DNA from: Lingula anatina
Lineage: Eukaryota > Brachiopoda > Lingulata > Lingulida > Lingulidae
Direction: 5' to 3'
DNA length: 64,000 nt
Assembly (NCBI RefSeq): GCF_001039355.2
Contig: NW_019775418.1
Coordinates: forward strand, 149,160-213,159
The notes under the pieces: generated by a model
The model's input: only the letters and a program-made list of their open reading frames with translations
Told to the model about the DNA's origin: nothing
Databases searched by the model: none
Shown: positions 10,335 to 23,061 of the stretch, piece after piece
How positions within the stretch are numbered: position 1 is the stretch's first letter
Layout: every line of letters begins with the position of its first letter
Position numbers and translations under genes: made by a program

Positions 10335-13300
10335 ATGATTCGCCAGCCCGCTTATTCAGGACTCCTTCTTATGTGTATTGCAGGTATGTATGACTCGATG
10401 CCTTAACATTTATATTAAAAATAACAATATCCATTCCGACATTCAAAGTTAGTCCATGTTTTTTTTCTAAAAAAAATGTTTTTGTAGTAACCTCTTTGAA
10501 GAATATTACGGATGTATATCTATGAAGGTCTTCATGATCTGATGGCAAGCACAGATTCCAGAATAATTGCGATATAACGCTGTTTTGGCTTTAAAAAGGA
10601 ACTTTTTATATTTTATATGAGTTGTTTACTAGGCACTTTTTGTGGAATATGAAATATGAATCTCATACAAACAGTTGTTATCCCTTGAAATGGCCAATAT
10701 GCCAGAAGAGGATTACCAAGTGTTCTATGACATTTAAATTACACGCGAATTGACAGAAGCACATTATGACTAATCGTAACCTCATATTCAAACCATATGA
10801 CATGCAACCATCGCCAGCAGGACGCAGGAAGAAGACCGGATCTACCTACCTACCGTAGCACAGCACGGTGGCTGCATTAGTATTGGCAAGTACCTTAGTA
10901 TTGACAAGAAGCCAATGGACCAGTAAAGATCATCCTTCAAGGTTCTGTTACCAGTTGGGGAACAAGAAGCATGCAGTAAAAGACATGGGATTACAATGTG
11001 CAATATTGCTGATTGGACCCAGAAGACTTGCTCCACGACCCATACCCTGGCATCTAACTGACGCAGTAGGAGGCGGCTGGTGCAGCGTTCTGTAAAGAAA
11101 GTACCCTACGACCGGAACCCCAAGGATTGCTGAATGGGTATTAGATAATATTCATCGAATAACTTACAAAAAACCAAAGGACCTAGGAAGTACTAAGTCA
11201 GGGCGCCGGAGATGTTCTCCAACGCGTTCAGTGCAAAGGCAGTTTATAATCTATTTCATCTTAACATTTCCAGAGTTTTTCCTTATTATTTTTAACCATA
11301 AACCTATTTGAAACAGGTTACCTCTTTTGTTGTATTTTAATTTCTCTTTGACATCATCAGCGGTCTCTTCAGCCGCTGTGATCAGCTTAAGGGGGTCCAG
11401 GGCTGCGGGAAAGAGACCAGGTTCTCCTACCAATTCCCACAGCTGCAGTTACGTAAGGTCTGTACCCAGTAGCCTGCGCAGTCCCACGAACATGGGTCCC
11501 AAAGGGTTGGATACGTTTTACCAGAAATACACTGAGGCCTATGGAATACCAGTGCTTGGTAAGTTTAAATGAGGCCCAGATTGTTTGTTATGGCGCCTGA
11601 AACCTTACTTGCAGCAATTTGATAACATTACTTAGACATCAGTCAAGATAAGTTTCATTTGTTAAATAGTTTTCTTTGTCGTTTACTTTCAAAGCGTCTG
11701 GCGTCCTTGAAACATTGAAAGATGAACTATTTTTCCAACCTCCAGGATCCAGAAACGTCCCAGATGATGCACTTCGCCGCGCCTGCTACACCGTGCGCTT
11801 TCTCTTCGCCGACCGCCTCGATGTCCGCACTGCATATTATCAGCGCTTCGGCCGCTTTGCCGTCATGGGCAAAGACGAGGTCACTACCGACATCCCCGAG
11901 CACTCACACCTCGATCCCGCCTACTGGGACAAGCGTGCACGTGGTCTCGGGGCGACTCTTTCAGCACCGGTTGCAACAAGCGCAGAGGAGAACCTCCTTT
12001 GCTACACTAAAGACGGGTACCGCAGTGAAGACATCGCCCTCCATGAGTTTGCGCATGCGCTTCATAACTTGGGCGCCACTTATGGTGTGTCCACTTTCCA
12101 GAGCCGCCTCAAGAGTGCCTATGATAGCGCCAAATCCAGAGGATTGTGGGCCAAAACCTACGCCATGACCAATGTCAACGAGTACTGGGTGGGTGTATTC
12201 GTAGAACTTAAACTTATATTTCGCTTTTGTAAACTGTACAGAGGTATGCTTGTGTTTATATATTATTTCTGTGAGTAGGATGTTTTCGTTGACTTTATTT
12301 TGTGTTACCAATATCTAGACCGATTGCCAATTTTTCATGAATAACTAAGTGCGTGCCTGTCCTTGTTCGTATCGTACAAACCGGCACGTGCTCGGGTAGC
12401 ATGTTTATTTTAAGCACGTTAACTTTAAGTTTACAAGTCATAAATTCCAGTTGATCGACGCACCAAGATGTATACAACTTTTTGATTGGCATCTGAGCAG
12501 TTCTGAGGTTACATTTATTTTCTCACAGGCGGAGGCAGTACAGAGTTACTTTGGCGTAAATACCCACAGCGCCACGGCTAATGGCGTACACGGCCCAGTC
12601 AGCACCAGGGACAAACTGAGGACCTATGACCCCACTGTGTACGGACTGATCCAGGAGATCTTCCCGTGTAACAACAACTACATCAAGAGGTGTGATAAGT
12701 CACGTGGTAAGCCGGTGCTTTCTATCTTTGATTTAACTTTAAAATCTTTGTTTTTTAATATCACTGATCAAGGATATCAATTGTTAATTGTGCCTCCATT
12801 TAAGTCACAGTTCTTTTTTTTTCAAACAACGGAATCATCTTCCCCCTCCCCAATATTTCAATATCTAAACAGACAAATATAGGGGACGAAGAAAATTAAT
12901 TTTTATTCGGCTGTTGTTCGAAGAAATTCCATGTTTTATTGTCAAATTGAGCGCTGGTAAAATGCTTTACTTGGCTACTTATTTGTTTTGCTTTGCCCAA
13001 TAATCATTTGTGAGATATGTGGTATACGATGTTTTTTTCGGCAAAAAGAACAGATTGCCTTCCCAGGCCTTGGATTGTGCCATTATCAGATAAACTTTTC
13101 ATTTAAGAAATGATAAATAAGTTGTACTGTTGAAAACTGTTTCCTATTCCAGCGAGCGAGGCTGCCCAAACTCTGCGGATGAACTGTGACTCATCCGGAA
13201 CAGGTACAGGTAGGGCGACAACATTGCCTCAAGTAGCTTCAAGACATGCGCTTGGTCGCTTTTATATGTCATTCACAATTGCTTTGCGATTTTTGATAAG

Positions 13301-14452
13301 TCCAAATGAATATTGGCTGTAATTCTAATTAGTAACAAGGCATCGGGACTTGCTTCCTCTTTGCTACGTAGGACCCAGAGTATGTACTTGTTCGTAAGAT
13401 ATGTTTTGCAACAGGGCAATAATTGTCAAAAGAATTTGCCTCTACTAATCCTTACAGATCTGGATCTGAATGGGATACGTTCATTCAGTATTCAAGACTT
13501 ACAGTACTTGACTACATTTCAGGCACAACTGCTGACTGCAAAGATAACAATAAATACTGCCCAAGCTGGGCTAAAAATGGCGAATGTCAGAAGAACCCGA
13601 GTTACATGTTGCCCAACTGTAAGCTCAGCTGTAACCGTTGCTCTGGTAAGTGTGGTCTGGCCTTATCATAGTGAAAGAACTTTTTAAAAAACTGTAGAAA
13701 AATATCGATTGGCAAATGTATACCCGGTAGAATTTAATTTTGGTTGAAAATAACTTATGGGCATAAATTGTTATATGTAAATACAATCATTTGTTTTGTT
13801 TTTGTTGGAATTAAAACTTAATTATAATTAAATGAAATAACTTATGAGTGTAAATTGTTCAATGAAAATACAACCCTAATATTCTGTAATAAAAATAAAC
13901 AGTTAAGTGTTTGGAAAGACGTGCTGATCGATACGTAAATGAAAAGAATCATTTCTAAGTAGAAAATGAAAAAAGCCAAAACGTAACACGATAACGAGAT
14001 TTGTAACATCTCGTCATCTCGAGATGATACCTGTAACGTTGACAGAGGTCCAAAAATCAGCATAAAAATGGAGATAACCTTAATGATGAGATCATGTAAT
14101 TTTAACAGACAATTTAACTTATTTTTTAATAGATTGGAGCATTTTTGATTCAGGTACAAGTACTGCGTACCGAATTCCATTCAATAAGGTCAACAGATTT
14201 TTAGCGTTTCGTTTGGCATGTAATGCATCACGATGAGGAATCATTTAACTTCTGTTGGTGTTTTCTATTTTTCGCACACACAAACACACACATATCAGAC
14301 TTTACAATCGTACGAATAATCTTTCTATGTTTTCAGGCGTGAATTGCGTAGATAATAACTCAAACTGTCAGAATTGGGCCTCGAGAGGGGAGTGCAACAA
14401 AAACCCCGGGTACATGCTCTCGAATTGCAAGAAGAGCTGCAACGTCTGCTAG
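10335..14452 (+). CDS. Secreted zincin-like metalloprotease with two C-terminal ShKT domains, paralogue 1
   Basis: Coding exons: 10335-10383, 11361-11558, 11746-12188, 12529-12706, 13153-13203, 13523-13645, 14337-14452. All phases join, giving 385 residues. Residues 1-16 are a signal peptide. The catalytic region carries HEFAH at 182-186 (zinc ligands H182 and H186, general base E183). About 45 residues on is NEYWAEAVQSYF, split by an intron, whose Glu (228 or 232) is the likely third ligand, so the fold looks gluzincin-like. Two six-cysteine ShKT domains follow (about 311-346 and 350-385), one per exon, the last ending exactly at the stop. Likely substrate unknown. ShKT modules are common at the ends of secreted animal proteases. 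An upstream acceptor at 11694 would add 17 in-frame codons; I prefer 11746 because the paralogue keeps only that one. A polyA signal AATAAA lies at 14591. Mechanism is inferred from motifs only. Confidence 0.82.
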
Positions 14453-17155
14453 GAGTTGAAATGGTAGACAGTTATTTGTCTATTCATCGGATAATTGTTA
14501 TCAGTTCGTCTGATTATCTTTTTATGTTGCTAAATAATCATATGGTAAAAATAAGCATCGTCATATTTTCTTATTTCTCCTATGACTGGGAATAAAATTA
14601 TATACCAACATGCCATAAGACACCCAAAAATAATTAGATATGGGCATATCAGATTACATACATGCAAAAAAGTCCACATGACGACGATTTACAGCCTCGC
14701 GGGAATGCTTTTCCCTTGACGCTATTTGTCGCGCTGTCGGTCGAAGCAGCATAAATTTCAAAACAAACTGACTGCAAATTAATCACGAATTTGAACCGCC
14801 AAGTATCGTAACAAGTTTTCATTTCTTGTACACATTGTTTCCACAAGTATTTTCTACCCAAACTACCAAAAGAAAAAATTGTTTTCTATGTTGTTGGAAA
14901 AACTGCCCTTTTTCTCTGAATCCACGTCTTTACTCCCATTTCGCCTCCAGCTAAAAATCACCACTCAGGTTGACGTCTTACACTACTTGACGTCACATGA
15001 CGTCACACTTCCTGCACAATCCTATCTCCTCCGGTACCCTCTATTGCATTCGGCTTAAGCAGCTCTGCATGGTGTCTGGCTCGCCTACTGAAGCTGCAAA
15101 TTACCCCCTAACAGCTTCAGTAGGCATGTCAGACACCAGAGCCGCTTAAGCTGAATGCAATTTAGTGAGAAACCTCTCGGAGATGGGCCGATCCTGCTAG
15201 ATCGATCTAGGATTGGGAGCACAGTCTTAGAGAGGGGGTAATTTTTATTGAAACCTCCCGAAAATTAAATATGTGAACGGAACGATTCAAAATTTATATC
15301 AATAAGATTAATCATATATTAATATATTCATAATAAAGTCATTGAATTAACTATGCAAGAATTAGATGTTTTTGTAATGTAAGATTTATGCATCTCGCGT
15401 CATAAAATCTCATTCAAACTAAAACCTGGTTATTTGCGAACCAAACCCAGAACCCCCAATGACCAGTTCAGTCCTTAGATCAGTACCTCATTGAGCATAT
15501 GTAGGATATATCCTTGGAAATGGATAGCTGAGGGGAAAAATCCTGCAAACTAAAATGATTTCATACTAAATTTGCCCCGTATGTGGAACACCATCACTCC
15601 GCAAAAGTTTTAGTACTTTTTCGCTACCTGGTCCTGATGTTAGCCCGTGTGTGCCATGTTTGTGGTAGGACGTGTTTCACGGTTGTCATGAAATAAGATG
15701 TGTATTGTATTTTCGAGGTAGAAGTAGTTCCGTCTAGATTGTCGTTCCCATTTCCTTGTAAATTTCTTACTCAACTATTTCTCTTTTGTTAGTTTTTACC
15801 TTTCCGTGCCTTTTTTTCACCGTTGCATTTATAGTAATTCGTTTTCCTTACATATAGTTATCATCAAATGAGAAAATTGATTGATGATTATTAGTTTTTT
15901 ACCGATAGTTGTACATTGTTAGACAAAGGTAATTAAATGGGAGTTATATTTTTATTTAGCTCTCTAAGATAAAGCCTTTTTTGCTATTCAAGATGAGTAG
16001 TTCCTGTGCCACTCTTGTGGTAGGAATGATTTCTTACAGATACCTTAGAATAATACGTGGGATGTATTTTCAAGAATAAGAAGCTGGTATACTCAGAATC
16101 CTGAAAGTAGCCTTGCAGCAAATCTTTTGTCTTTTTAACAAATAAAAATATCAATATTACAAAACCGCAGTGTGCATGTTTAAATAAAATATAACTATTT
16201 ATAACATTCTGTGCATACCCACGCTTAAAAGATTAATCTATAAAAATCGGAGATCAAACAGATCCAGGCAAGAGAACATTTCAGGACCACGCATGATATT
16301 CCCTAATGACTTTTACAGGTGTGCGTCCAGAACAGAGCTTCTCAGTGACAAAATTAAGACCAGGTGGTCCCTTTTTTTTTTATCTTTTTTGATAATTTGA
16401 TCTGAGGCCAGTTAAGAGCTGCAAAGTATTACAGATTGTTTTATTCTCGTAACGGTAAACCATGCACATTAAGTAAATGTAACAGACGCCTACTGATGCA
16501 TAAATGTTTTGTTTGTATATATTAACTTATCTCATTTAGGAAATAACTGAAACATTAAGACTTATCTGATGTCGTCTCACGAAACCACTTGTTAGAAATC
16601 GTAAACATCGTCAAATTACTAAGAAAAAGGGTAAATATAGACACACAGCAATAGGACCTGTTTGAGTATAAAGATAAAAGGGAATGATAAAGACGTCTCC
16701 TATGTCAGTCAGTCACGCACTCGTCTTTATAGTCTTCTCCGTAGCTTGCCTATTCCACAGACTATTCTACCGGCACAGGTAAATACACGGTATAAATTTC
16801 TCTCTCTGTTTTGTACACATGTATTTGTGCTGTACATATCGACACATCCAAGATATTATAATTAGGGGTGTGTTTGGGGGGGGGGCGCATCGATCATCAT
16901 GTTGCCAAATTTATCAAAAAGGTGATAATTTAAGTAAACGTGAAATGTTGGTTCTTTATCTTTTACAATTTATTTGTGTGTTGTTGATTAATGAAAATAT
17001 ACTGGTACTAATTCTTTCAACAGATGTTGATCAAACCCTCTGATGACCAAACTTTTCCTTTATTTTAAATGTAATGACGGTTTTTATGTTTTCTTATATA
17101 CCAGGGACAACAATATCGCCGTAACTCGGTAAAAGTGCATAGGTATTGAAGAACG
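14453..17155. other. Intergenic between the two zincin-ShKT genes
   Basis: Holds the 3' UTR of paralogue 1 with AATAAA at 14591, a large hairpin element (15015-15219) and otherwise AT-rich sequence. No further gene seen. Confidence 0.5.
15015..15219. mobile_element. Palindromic MITE-like element, hairpin family member 1
   Basis: An almost perfect stem spans 15043-15161. The left arm ATTGCATTCGGCTTAAGC pairs with GCTTAAGCTGAATGCAAT, and GCCTACTGAAGCTG pairs with CAGCTTCAGTAGGC, around a loop AAATTACCCCCTAA. The AATCCTA-like outer ends and the AGATCGATCTAG tract resemble the outer repeats of three further copies in this window (28532, 34601, 41378), which share the loop motif AATTACCCC and CAGCTT..TAGTAGGC. 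Confidence 0.8.
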
Positions 17156-20100
17156 ATGAAGACCACTCTGATCTTGTTTATTACAGGTAGGCATTTTTAT
17201 TTTATACATTTAGTTTCCAAAGAACAGCATAATACGTCGAGTAATGAACTCACTAATTTTCAGAAAGAAGAAATATGACCGACCCCAACGATCAAATGGA
17301 GGGGGGGGGATATATTTTCGAAGCGTAGCTAGGTCAAACAAAAATGGATAAAATGTTTAAAAGCGCACCCTTATTACGTGGTAATCAGTATTTTTCGATC
17401 CACATTATTTTCAAATTTAAAGAATGCTGGTTATTGGTTTGGAAAGTGGGGAAATTTACAGGAAAACCCTAAAAACAGACAACGTGCGTCGGGCAGTTTG
17501 GCATACCAGCTCCGTTGGTCTGCCGCTAGATGACGAGGTCCAAATACTACCAGTTCAACTAAAATTTCGCGCATTCTCGCTTGCGATTTCACACTACATT
17601 TGGATATGGCTTGTAAACATACATATAAGTGGATGACTGTAAAATAACTGAAGGCAAATTATTCGAATGTGATTCCGTGACAACGAGAATTAATTATGAA
17701 TTGACTGAAAAATATCTTTTTACTTTTCATATCGTCCTTGAAAAACGTTATTGCTTTTTTTNATTCCGTGACAACGAGAATTAATTATGAATTGACTGAA
17801 AAATATCTTTTTACTTTTCATATCGTCCTTGAAAAACGTTATTGCTTTTTTTTCATGGGGCCTGGCAGCGTATATGTGCATCAATCCTGACAAATGTTTC
17901 GACTATAAGTACTGATATGAGTAGGCCTCAGGTTACCTTGAACCACAGAAGTTTTTTATCTCATAAATTATTTGCCGCATTTTAATTTCTCTTTGATATC
18001 ATCAGCGGTCTCTTCAGCCGCTGTGATCAGCTTAAGGGCGTCCAGGGCTGCGGGAAAGAGACCAGGTTCTCCCACCAATTCCCACAGCTGCAGTTACGTA
18101 AGATCTGTACCCAGTAGCCTGCGCAGTCCCACGAACATGGGTCCTAAAGGGTTGGATACGTTTTACCAGAAATACACTGAGGCTTATGGAATACCGGTGC
18201 TTGGTAAGTTCAAATGAGGTCCAGATTTCTAGGCAAACCTAGTAATCTAGCAGAAATTTCATTTATTAGACATCAGACGTTTCAGGAGTAAAAATGAAGT
18301 TTAATTCGTTGAAAACCTGTCTTTGTTGTTTCCTCTCTGAAAATTAAAACATTAGTTTTGATAACCTCCAGGATCCAGAAACGTCCCAAATGATGCACTC
18401 CGCCGCGCCTGCTACACCGTGCGCTTTCTCTTCGCCGACCGCCTCGATGTCCGCACTGCGTATTACCAGCGCTTCGGCCGCTTTGCCGTCATGAGTAAAA
18501 ACGAGGTCACCACCGACATCCCAGAGCACTCCCACCTCGATCCCACCTACTGGGACAAGCGTGCACGTGGTCTCGGGGCTACACTCTCAGCACCGGTTGC
18601 AACAAGCGCAGAGGAGAACCTCCTTTGCTACACTAAAGACGGGTACCGCAGTGAAGACATCGCCCTCCATGAGTTTGCGCATGCGCTTCATATCTTAGGC
18701 GCCACCTATAGTGTGTCCACTTTCCAGAGCCGCCTCAAGAGTGCCTATAATAGCGCCAAATCCAGAGGATTATGGGCAAAAACCTACGCCATGACCAATG
18801 CCAACGAGTACTGGGTAAATTTTGCTGTACGACTTGAACTTTTGTCAACGTTATGTGATTAGGCCTACATGTAGATATATCATGCATATAGGTCGGATTT
18901 AGTCGAATTTATCTTGAATTTCCTTCAGACCGATTACATATTTTCCAAATAATACCAAAGTGTGCGCCTGCATGTCCCTGTACGTATCCAAAGTATAGGA
19001 AAATGCACGGGTAAGTATACGTTAACTTTAAGTTTACAAGTCGATAATTCCTGTTGATTGACGCAAAGATGTATTTAACTTTTGGATTGGCGTCTGAGAA
19101 GTTCTGAGGTTACCTTTATTTTGTCACAGGCGGAGGCAGTACAGAGTTACTTTGGCGCGAATACCCACAGCGCCACGGCTAATGGCGTACACGGCCCAGT
19201 TAGCAGCAGGGACAAACTGAGGACCTATGACCCCACTGTGTACGGACTGATCCAGGAGATCTTCCCGTGTAACAACAACTACATCAAGAGGTGTGCTAAG
19301 TCACGTGGTAAGCCGTTGCCTCCTGTCTTTGTTTTAACGGTTTAACTTTAAAATCTTTGTTTTTTGATATCACTGATCTAGGATATCAATTGTCAAATGA
19401 ACCTTCATCTAAGTTAGTTATAGTTTTTCAATCAACGAAATGAACTTCCCTCTCCATTATTTCACTATCTAAACAGACATCCTTTTAAGGGACGAAAAAA
19501 AATTTAGTTCAGCTGTTGTTCAAAGAAACTGCGTGTTTTATTGTCAGTTTAAGCGATTGTGAAATGCTTTACTGGGCTTATTTGTTTTGTCTTGGCCAAT
19601 TATCATTTGTGAGATGTGTGGAATACGGTGTATTTTTCGGTAAGAAGTTCATTACCAACACCTTGTCCTTTCGGACCTCTGATTATGCCTTCATTCGAAT
19701 GGATATAAGTGCCATGATCAAATTTGGATAAACATTACATTTGAGAAAAGAAAAATGGTAAATAAGTTGTGCTGTTGATAACTATTTCTTATTCCAGCAC
19801 GCGAAGCTGCCCAAACTCTGAGGATGAACTGTGACTCATCTGGAACAGGTACAGGTAGGGCGAAAGCATTGCCTCGAGTTGCCTCAAGACATACACTTGG
19901 TCACCTTTATATATTATTCACAATTGCTGTGCGATTTTGATCAATCAAAAAGAATATCGGCTTTAATTCTAATTAGTAACAAGCATCGGGAATTGCCTTT
20001 TAAAGGCTGCGTTGGACCCAGAGCGGGTACTTGTTTGTAAGATATATTTTGCAACAGGGCAATATTATCAAAAGAATTTGACTCTACTTCTTAAAGATAT

Positions 20101-21766
20101 GGATCTGAATCTGATACGTTTATTCAGTATTCAAGACCCAGATTGACTACATTTCAGGTGACTGCAAAGATAATAATAAATACTGCCAAAGCTGGGCTAA
20201 AAGGGGCGAATGTCAGAAGAACCCAGGCTACATGTTATCCAACTGTAAGCTCAGCTGTGACCGGTGCTCCGGTAAGTATGGTCTGGCCATATCATAGTGA
20301 AAGTACTTACTGACTGTAGATAAATACCGATTGGCAAGTGTAAAGCCGGCATAACTTTGTTTTGGTTGAAAGTAGAACTTTTAATAAAATGAAATAACTT
20401 ATGGGCGTAATTTGTTAAATTTGTAAATACAACCCAAATATTCTGTCTAGTTTATTTTTTTGGAAAGACATGCTGATCGTTGCATACATGAAAAGAATCA
20501 TTTCTAAATAAATAAAAAATGAAAAAAGCCAATACAACATGATAACGAGGTTTGTAATATCTCGTCAGTGCGAGATGTAACGAGTTATGTGGAGGGAGGT
20601 CTTAAAGATATGGATCTGAATCTGATACTTTTATTCAGTATTCAAGACCCAGATTGACTACATTTCAGGTGACTGCAAAGATAATAATAAATACTGTCAA
20701 AGCTGGGCTAAAAGAGGCGAATGTCAGAAGAACCCAGTCTACATGTTATCCAACTGTAAGCTCAGCTGTAACCGGTGCTCCGGTAAGTATGGTCTGGCCA
20801 TATCATAGTGAAAGTACTTACTGACTGTAGATAAATACCGATTGGCAAGTGTATAGCCGGCATAACTTTGTTTTGGTTGAAAGTAGAATTTTTAATAAAA
20901 TGAAATAACTTATGGGCGTAATTTGTTAAATTTGTAAATACAACCCAAATATTCTGTCTAGTCTGTCCGGAAAAAAACAGTTAATTTTTTGGAAAGACAT
21001 GTTGATCGTTGCATACATGAAAAGCATCATTTCTAAGTAAAAAAAATGAAAAAGGCCAAAACAACATGATAACGAGGTTTGTAATATCTCGTCAGTGCGA
21101 GATGTTACGAGTTATGTGGATCGAGGTCGAAATATCACAAAAGAAATTGCGATCACCTTTAAGGTACAATTCATGAGATTTACCCGTCAAACTTGATCTC
21201 CCCGGGAAAATAAGCAATCTCATAAATCATTAATCTATCCTTCTCTTCAATTTGATTCGACCTTTGATGAAATTTATATTATAAAGGTTGATTTTAGCCG
21301 GCCAGTCATTATAACAGCGACCATTTTCCTATAAGCTCCTACGGAAACATCAGTATCAGGCACGCTCCAGAAAAATATTTTTAAAAGGAGCTAAATCATT
21401 TTAAGGTGTATGTAAGGTTTTATGAAAAGCTGTGGATGGTCAAAACGAGCATCTTGAGGATTTTCAAGGCCATAGACTGTACCTTTATTGATAAGTTCAA
21501 GTAATTTTTATTGGCATTTTAATGTGTTTTTTTATGATAGACTGGAGCAGTATTTCTAGATATCATATCAAACAGGATTAGATACTTCAGTTGGTGTGTG
21601 AGTACATATATCCAAGTTTACGAACAGATGAAAAATAACTTTGATTTCAGGAGTGAGTTGCGTAGATAAGAACTCAAACTGTCAGAATTGGGCTTCGAGA
21701 GGGGAGTGCAGCAAAAACCCCAAGTACATGCTCTTCAACTGCAAGAAGAGCTGCAACGTCTGCTAA
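17156..21766 (+). CDS. Secreted zincin-like metalloprotease with three C-terminal ShKT domains, paralogue 2
   Basis: Coding exons: 17156-17186, 18006-18203, 18372-18814, 19130-19307, 19798-19848, 20158-20271, 20669-20782, 21651-21766. These join in phase to 414 residues. A short signal peptide (MKTTLILFIT) comes from exon 1 and differs fully from paralogue 1, while exons 2-4 are nearly identical to it. The zinc site HEFAH lies at 176-180 and the NEYWAEA motif, with E226, follows across the exon 3/4 border. ShKT domains lie at about 302-337, 340-375 and 379-414, each with six cysteines. The second is a copy of the first: exon 20669-20782 duplicates 20158-20271 with flanking introns. The segment matching the AATAAA of paralogue 1 reads AATAAC here, so the polyA site may have shifted. 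The duplicated exon is symmetrical in phase (1-1), so reading is kept. Substrate unknown. Confidence 0.82.
17672..17852. repeat. Exact 89-bp direct duplication around a single N (probable assembly join)
   Basis: The stretch starting attccgtgacaacgagaatt occurs at 17672-17761 and again at 17763-17852, separated by one N at 17762. Identical ends abutting an N look like two contigs that overlap but were not merged. It lies in intron 1 of zincin-ShKT paralogue 2 and does not affect coding. Confidence 0.85.
20090..21115. repeat. Tandem duplication (unit about 511 bp) carrying a ShKT exon
   Basis: The block from about 20090 to 20600 (intron tail, ShKT exon, next intron start) is repeated at about 20601-21115. 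Exon starts are 511 bases apart. The breakpoint is visible near 20598, where gagttatgtgga and gaggtc run into ttaaagatatgg, whereas the second copy continues gaggtcgaaatatc. Few base changes separate the copies, so the event is recent compared with the gene duplication. Confidence 0.9.
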
Positions 21767-23061
21767 GAGTTGAAATGGTAGACAGTTAATTGTCTATTTA
21801 TCGATTTATTGTTATCAGCTCAACTTATATAATAGTAATTAATAGTAATTATTATAGTACTATTAAAAATAAGTATGATCATATTTTCTTATTTTTCTTA
21901 TGACTGGACAATAACACCATGCACCAACATGCAAGCCAATAAGATCCGATGAAATTTCCGAAACTTAAAGAAATATGGTGCCTAATGGTAGACCGTACGA
22001 AATTTTCAATGTTGCGAACGAAAAAGTTTTTTTTTTTTTTTTGCATTCATGACCATTGTATATGCAGTGTATGTATCTCTGCATTTGGAGACGATGTGAC
22101 AGGAATAGTAGTCCTAGGAATTACAATCCTGGGCCCCATAGTATTAGTAAACTCGGAAGGTTAGAGATAGCAGGAAGTATCGATGTCAGTATCTGAGACG
22201 AATGTCACTTTTACAAGGAAGCCTAAATGGCAGACGGACTACGGTCTTTTAGCTGACTACCATATCTGTTTGAGTAAGAACGGGTGACGACTTGGTAAAT
22301 TACGCCATCACATGCAGTCGCTGTAATAGTATCGGAAATTTGGTGACACCTCTACCTACTTATAAGCCAAACGTTAAAGGAATAGGGAGGTTTCGCAAAC
22401 GACGAACTATGAAGCTCGATTTGAAAACTACGTCATTTACTCTTATAATAAATACATACAATATGATATTGCATATTTTCGCTCTTATTCTTATTAAAAA
22501 TAAGTATATAATTTGAATTTGTGGTTTTCAAGTCATTGATTATCTATCACTTTACTTTAAAAATTCATAGTCCAGCAATCTATTATGAAATTGTGACTAT
22601 TGCCATTCCTAGTGCCTGTGACAGGTCTTTTTGCATCATTTTAAGACGTCTGTATTGTCAGAGATACAGTAACATTTACTTCCCGTATTGCGTGCTATTT
22701 AGAAAACTGCCGTTGTCCAATCGTCGATATGTGACGTCATCTAACGAGAATGAACTAGGCATAATTTTGGGGAATCTGTGCAACCCCTATATGTGCGTGT
22801 GCTAACGCACTGCACTGAACTGCAACGGATCTACCACGTGTGCCGCGTGAACAGCTTACCCTCTACCAGGGCGACATCGATTTTCCACAGATATTCACAG
22901 ATATGTCTATAGATAAATAGACAGTCATTTTGGTATAAACAGCTCAAGTGGGGTCCAAAACTCGTGGTCCCTGCACAACAGCGGTTCAGAAGAAGTGCTT
23001 CCAATTCATACAACGCCGTCATGGTGCGTCACATAAAAAAATATAGTTACTATCACCTGCT
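21767..23061. other. Intergenic between zincin-ShKT array and nAChR array
   Basis: AT-rich; the genes on both sides converge here. From about 22828 the sequence (ACCACGTG..CGTGAACAGCT) matches the 3' flank of nAChR copy 2 at about 29565, so it belongs to the nAChR duplication unit. No gene seen. Confidence 0.5.

Noticed and set aside
11722-12168. 148-residue plus-strand ORF overlapping zincin exon 3
   Set aside because: Out-of-frame shadow; the other frame holds the HEFAH motif and joins to neighbouring exons in phase.
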